Shown here piece by piece: positions 62,406-64,000 of a stretch of 64,000 bases of DNA. How positions within the stretch are numbered: position 1 is the stretch's first letter; every line of letters starts with the position of its first letter. This DNA comes from Microtetraspora sp. NBRC 16547. Lineage in GTDB: Bacteria; Actinomycetota; Actinomycetes; Streptosporangiales; Streptosporangiaceae. Below the pieces are notes generated by a model. It did not search any database. It was not told the DNA's origin and saw nothing but the letters and a program-made list of their open reading frames with translations. Location: contig NZ_BSSE01000034.1 in NCBI RefSeq assembly GCF_030268965.1, positions 1 through 64,000 of the forward strand, written 5' to 3'. A program made the position numbers and the translations under genes.

Positions 62406-62727
62406 GCCAAAAGCTTCTCAGCGACAACTCTTCTTGTCAAGACAAAATTTTCCGTCGGCTGCGCGGTAGCCCACCTCGGATGGGCAGGCCTTGGTCGTGG
62501 CGTAGGCGGCGTAGTCGTACACGCTAGGAACAGCGACCGACGCCTCCGAGCGCGGAGCACATGGCGCTGGCCAATGCGTCATGCCGAGGCGGTGGCGAGG
62601 AGGAGGAGGTGGGGAACAAGGAGATGAGGCCGATCACTCCGACGCCTGCGAACGTGGCGAGCACACCTGTGAAAAACCAGGGCCAGTGCTCTAGACGACT
62701 CCTGATTCCGGGATCGGACGATGGGTG
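62406..62727. other. Intergenic region; only the operator site recognised
   Basis: Beyond the operator at 62423-62445 I see no gene or structured RNA. A plus-strand ORF starting at 62561 has Arg/Ser-rich shadow composition and runs antisense through the better-supported gene at 62764. Confidence 0.4.
62423..62445 (-). promoter_or_regulatory. Operator-like inverted repeat overlapping a TTGACA -35 box
   Basis: Plus-strand reading GACAA, 6 nt, TTGTC, AA, GACAA (62423-62445). The 12-mer TTGTCAAGACAA (62434-62445) is a perfect inverted repeat around two bases and contains, on the minus strand, TTGACA (62435-62440). It lies 18-40 nt upstream of the ArsR start. No good -10 box is visible at the usual spacing. 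Confidence 0.55.
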
Positions 62728-62755
62728 CCCCGCCGACCATGAGGCCGGCGGGGCC
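62728..62755 (-). terminator. Terminator of the small Arg-rich gene
   Basis: GCCCCGCCG and CGGCGGGGC form a 9-bp perfect stem with a 10-nt loop, 9 nt past the stop codon at 62764. Confidence 0.75.
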
Positions 62756-62763
62756 GCGTATCG

Positions 62764-62949
62764 TCAGCCGTTCGCGGCGCGGCGTTCAGGCACTCCGGCC
62801 TTGACCAGCCGGGCCCGGCGCCGCTCGCGCAGGACGACGACGCCGAGCCGGGCGCGCTGGGCGTCCAGGAGGACCTGCCCTTTGCGCCGCAATCGTGCTG
62901 GCCGGGCATCACAGTGTTCTGGGCGAGGGACGTGAGGCGGTTTGCTCAC
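62764..62949 (-). CDS. Small Arg-rich protein (61 aa), unknown
   Basis: A minus-strand GTG ORF with GAGGG 5-6 nt upstream and a good terminator just after the stop, both supporting a real gene. The protein opens MSKPPHVPRPEHCDARPARL and continues RRKGQVLLDAQRARLGVVVL with a basic, helical end (RERRRARLVKAGVPERRAANG). It could bind nucleic acid. I recognise no family. Confidence 0.5.
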   Translation of the reverse strand: MSKPPHVPRPEHCDARPARLRRKGQVLLDAQRARLGVVVLRERRRARLVKAGVPERRAANG

Positions 62950-62998
62950 GGGTGCCCTCGCTTATCGCACTGGCGCCTTTTCAGCGTCAGGGCTGGGC

Positions 62999-63469
62999 CT
63001 AGATATTGCGACCGGGGGCCGCGACGAGTTGGGCGAGGACATCGGCCGGGATGTCGAAGCCCCGGTTCTCCCTGACCTCCCTGACCTCACGCTCCCGCCG
63101 CACCTCCGGCTGGCTGATCCGAATGTTGTTGATCACGTGCTGGCGCTGACGCTGTTGCTGGCGCTGGTCCTCGCGCTGCTGCTGGTGGTTGCGGTTGTGG
63201 TTGCGGTTCCAGTTGCGGTTGCGGCTGGTGCTGACGACGGGGCGGCAGCTGGTGCAGCCGACCGACGGCGCCACCGTGACCGGCTTCGTCACCGTGACCG
63301 GCTTCGTCACCGTGACCCGCCTCGGGGCCGGCGGGGGGATGTAGCCGCCGGCCTGGACGACGGCGGCGCTCGCCGCAGTGACGGTGGTAGCGGCACCCAG
63401 CGCGACCGCCCCACCGGTCAACGCGGCGCTCACGGCGAGCAGCCCGACGAGACTCTTGAATTTGGACAT
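62999..63469 (-). CDS. Secreted Asn/Arg/Gln-rich protein with Cys pair
   Basis: 156 aa. A signal peptide (SKFKSLVGLLAVSAALTGGA... to ASA) is followed by a Pro/Thr/Lys repeat (VTVTKPVTVTKPVTV), a GCTSCRPVV cysteine pair and then a tract of NRNWNRNHNRNHQQQRED... composed almost only of Asn, Arg, His and Gln. The end (FDIPADVLAQLVAAPGRNI) is ordinary. GGGGGAGAA 7 nt upstream of the ATG at 63469 sets the start. Function unknown; a surface or matrix role is plausible. Confidence 0.65.
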   Translation of the reverse strand: MSKFKSLVGLLAVSAALTGGAVALGAATTVTAASAAVVQAGGYIPPPAPRRVTVTKPVTVTKPVTVAPSVGCTSCRPVVSTSRNRNWNRNHNRNHQQQREDQRQQQRQRQHVINNIRISQPEVRREREVREVRENRGFDIPADVLAQLVAAPGRNI

Positions 63470-63894
63470 GGTGATTCTCCCCCGAAAAGGAATCGATTCC
63501 TCTAGACGCTTGGGCATCTCCGCCATCCATGCCGAAGAATGCCCCGGATAGCCCTCGTTAGGACTATTTCCGCATCATCTGGATCTCCGGAACCACGCGA
63601 TGACAAACGCCGCCGTACCGTTCTTAGGCAGCTCTTGTCGTGTCATTGATCAGCAGAGGCCCGAGATCGCGGTCTGACCGTGATCTGGCCGAAAGGCGCA
63701 CAGTGGGATTCCGCGTGACGCCGGACTGCGACGGCTGATCATCGAAGGCGCATCGGGCGCGTCGTGGTGAAATGCCCCGCGCGCTCGCACACTCAGGAGA
63801 GGCGCCATACCAGCTCAGGTACCCCAGCGTTTCCACAGGTCGGCCAGGCAAAACAAAGAGGGCCCCGGGATGACCGGGACCCTCTGACGCTGGT
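63470..63894. other. Intergenic region; one terminator-like hairpin
   Basis: No gene supported. AGAGGG...CCCTCT (63857-63885) forms a 12-bp interrupted stem around CCGGGATGACCGG and could act as a terminator for either strand. Confidence 0.45.
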
Positions 63895-64000
63895 GCCCCT
63901 CCCGTCAATCTTTGCCCCGTCGCGTCGCCCAGGGCGGCACCTCGCCGCGTTGTCGTCGTCGGCCGTAGGCTCCGCTACGACCTCCTCCTCCGCCTTGCGA
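63895..64000. mobile_element. MITE-like palindromic element, copy 3 (cut by window edge)
   Basis: From ATCTTTGCC (63906) through GTCGCCCAGGGCGGCACCTC and the shared core GCGTTGTCGTCGTCGGCCG, this closely follows the 39.8-kb element, with compensating changes on both sides of the central palindrome (GTAGGCTCCGCTAC here, GGAGGCTCCGCTCC there). The right half lies beyond the window. Confidence 0.7.

Overview
This window is high-GC actinobacterial DNA. Gene order (fhaA-fhaB-pstP-rodA-pbpA-pknA-pknB behind tRNA-Leu), the Bpa-type proteasome activator, LCP and GPP34 proteins, a CU044_5270-type protein next to an ECF sigma factor, and a spore-associated-protein-A homologue all point to a filamentous actinomycete. 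Streptosporangiales is my inference; the sequence alone does not fix a genus.

1-0.36 kb: 3' end of an IS200/IS605-type tnpB with its right-end hairpin. 0.4-3.9 kb: a large secreted phosphodiester-glycosidase/phosphatase fusion. 4.1-12.8 kb (minus): the cell-wall signalling and synthesis operon (two FHA proteins, a PP2C phosphatase, a SEDS glycosyltransferase, PBP2 and two Ser/Thr kinases), mostly joined by 4-nt ATGA/GTGA overlaps. 12.9-21.3 kb: tRNA-Leu, an MFS permease, a pair of CNNM/CBS proteins, LCP, GPP34, TenA, a Fpg/Nei glycosylase and a rhodanese. 21.5-23 kb: a TPP riboswitch controlling an NCS1 permease, probably CytX, which with TenA suggests thiamine-pyrimidine salvage. 23-30 kb: a lipase-3-like protein lacking its nucleophile, Ogt, and a signalling block (PAS/GAF histidine kinase, HATPase, OmpR regulator, STAS protein). 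29.7-35.7 kb: GT2, two GT-C enzymes and a large phosphatase-like membrane protein, likely cell-envelope glycan work. 35.8-47 kb: pheA, serS, membrane and secreted proteins, a deletion scar through a divergent TetR/monooxygenase pair, cspA, a HAD hydrolase, bpa, a quinone oxidoreductase and a MinD-like ATPase.

47.1-64 kb is accessory in character. A tRNA-Ser gene has its 3' half plus about 140 bp of flank duplicated 2.86 kb away. Next come a broken tyrosine-integrase fragment, an ECF sigma/CU044_5270 pair, a truncated IS701 transposase, a tautomerase without Pro1, a FAD oxidoreductase, a haloacetate-dehalogenase-like hydrolase with altered halide pocket, gene fragments, an ArsR-SRPBCC-RibD_C operon with an operator-like palindrome, and small secreted proteins.

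Two themes cut across the annotation. A dispersed palindromic (MITE-like) repeat family occurs at 23.0, 39.8 and 63.9 kb. Tandem repeats start in or span the stop codons of three genes (28.65, 30.42 and 35.72 kb). Most functions are inferred from recognisable motifs; start codons are choices weighed against visible ribosome-binding sites.
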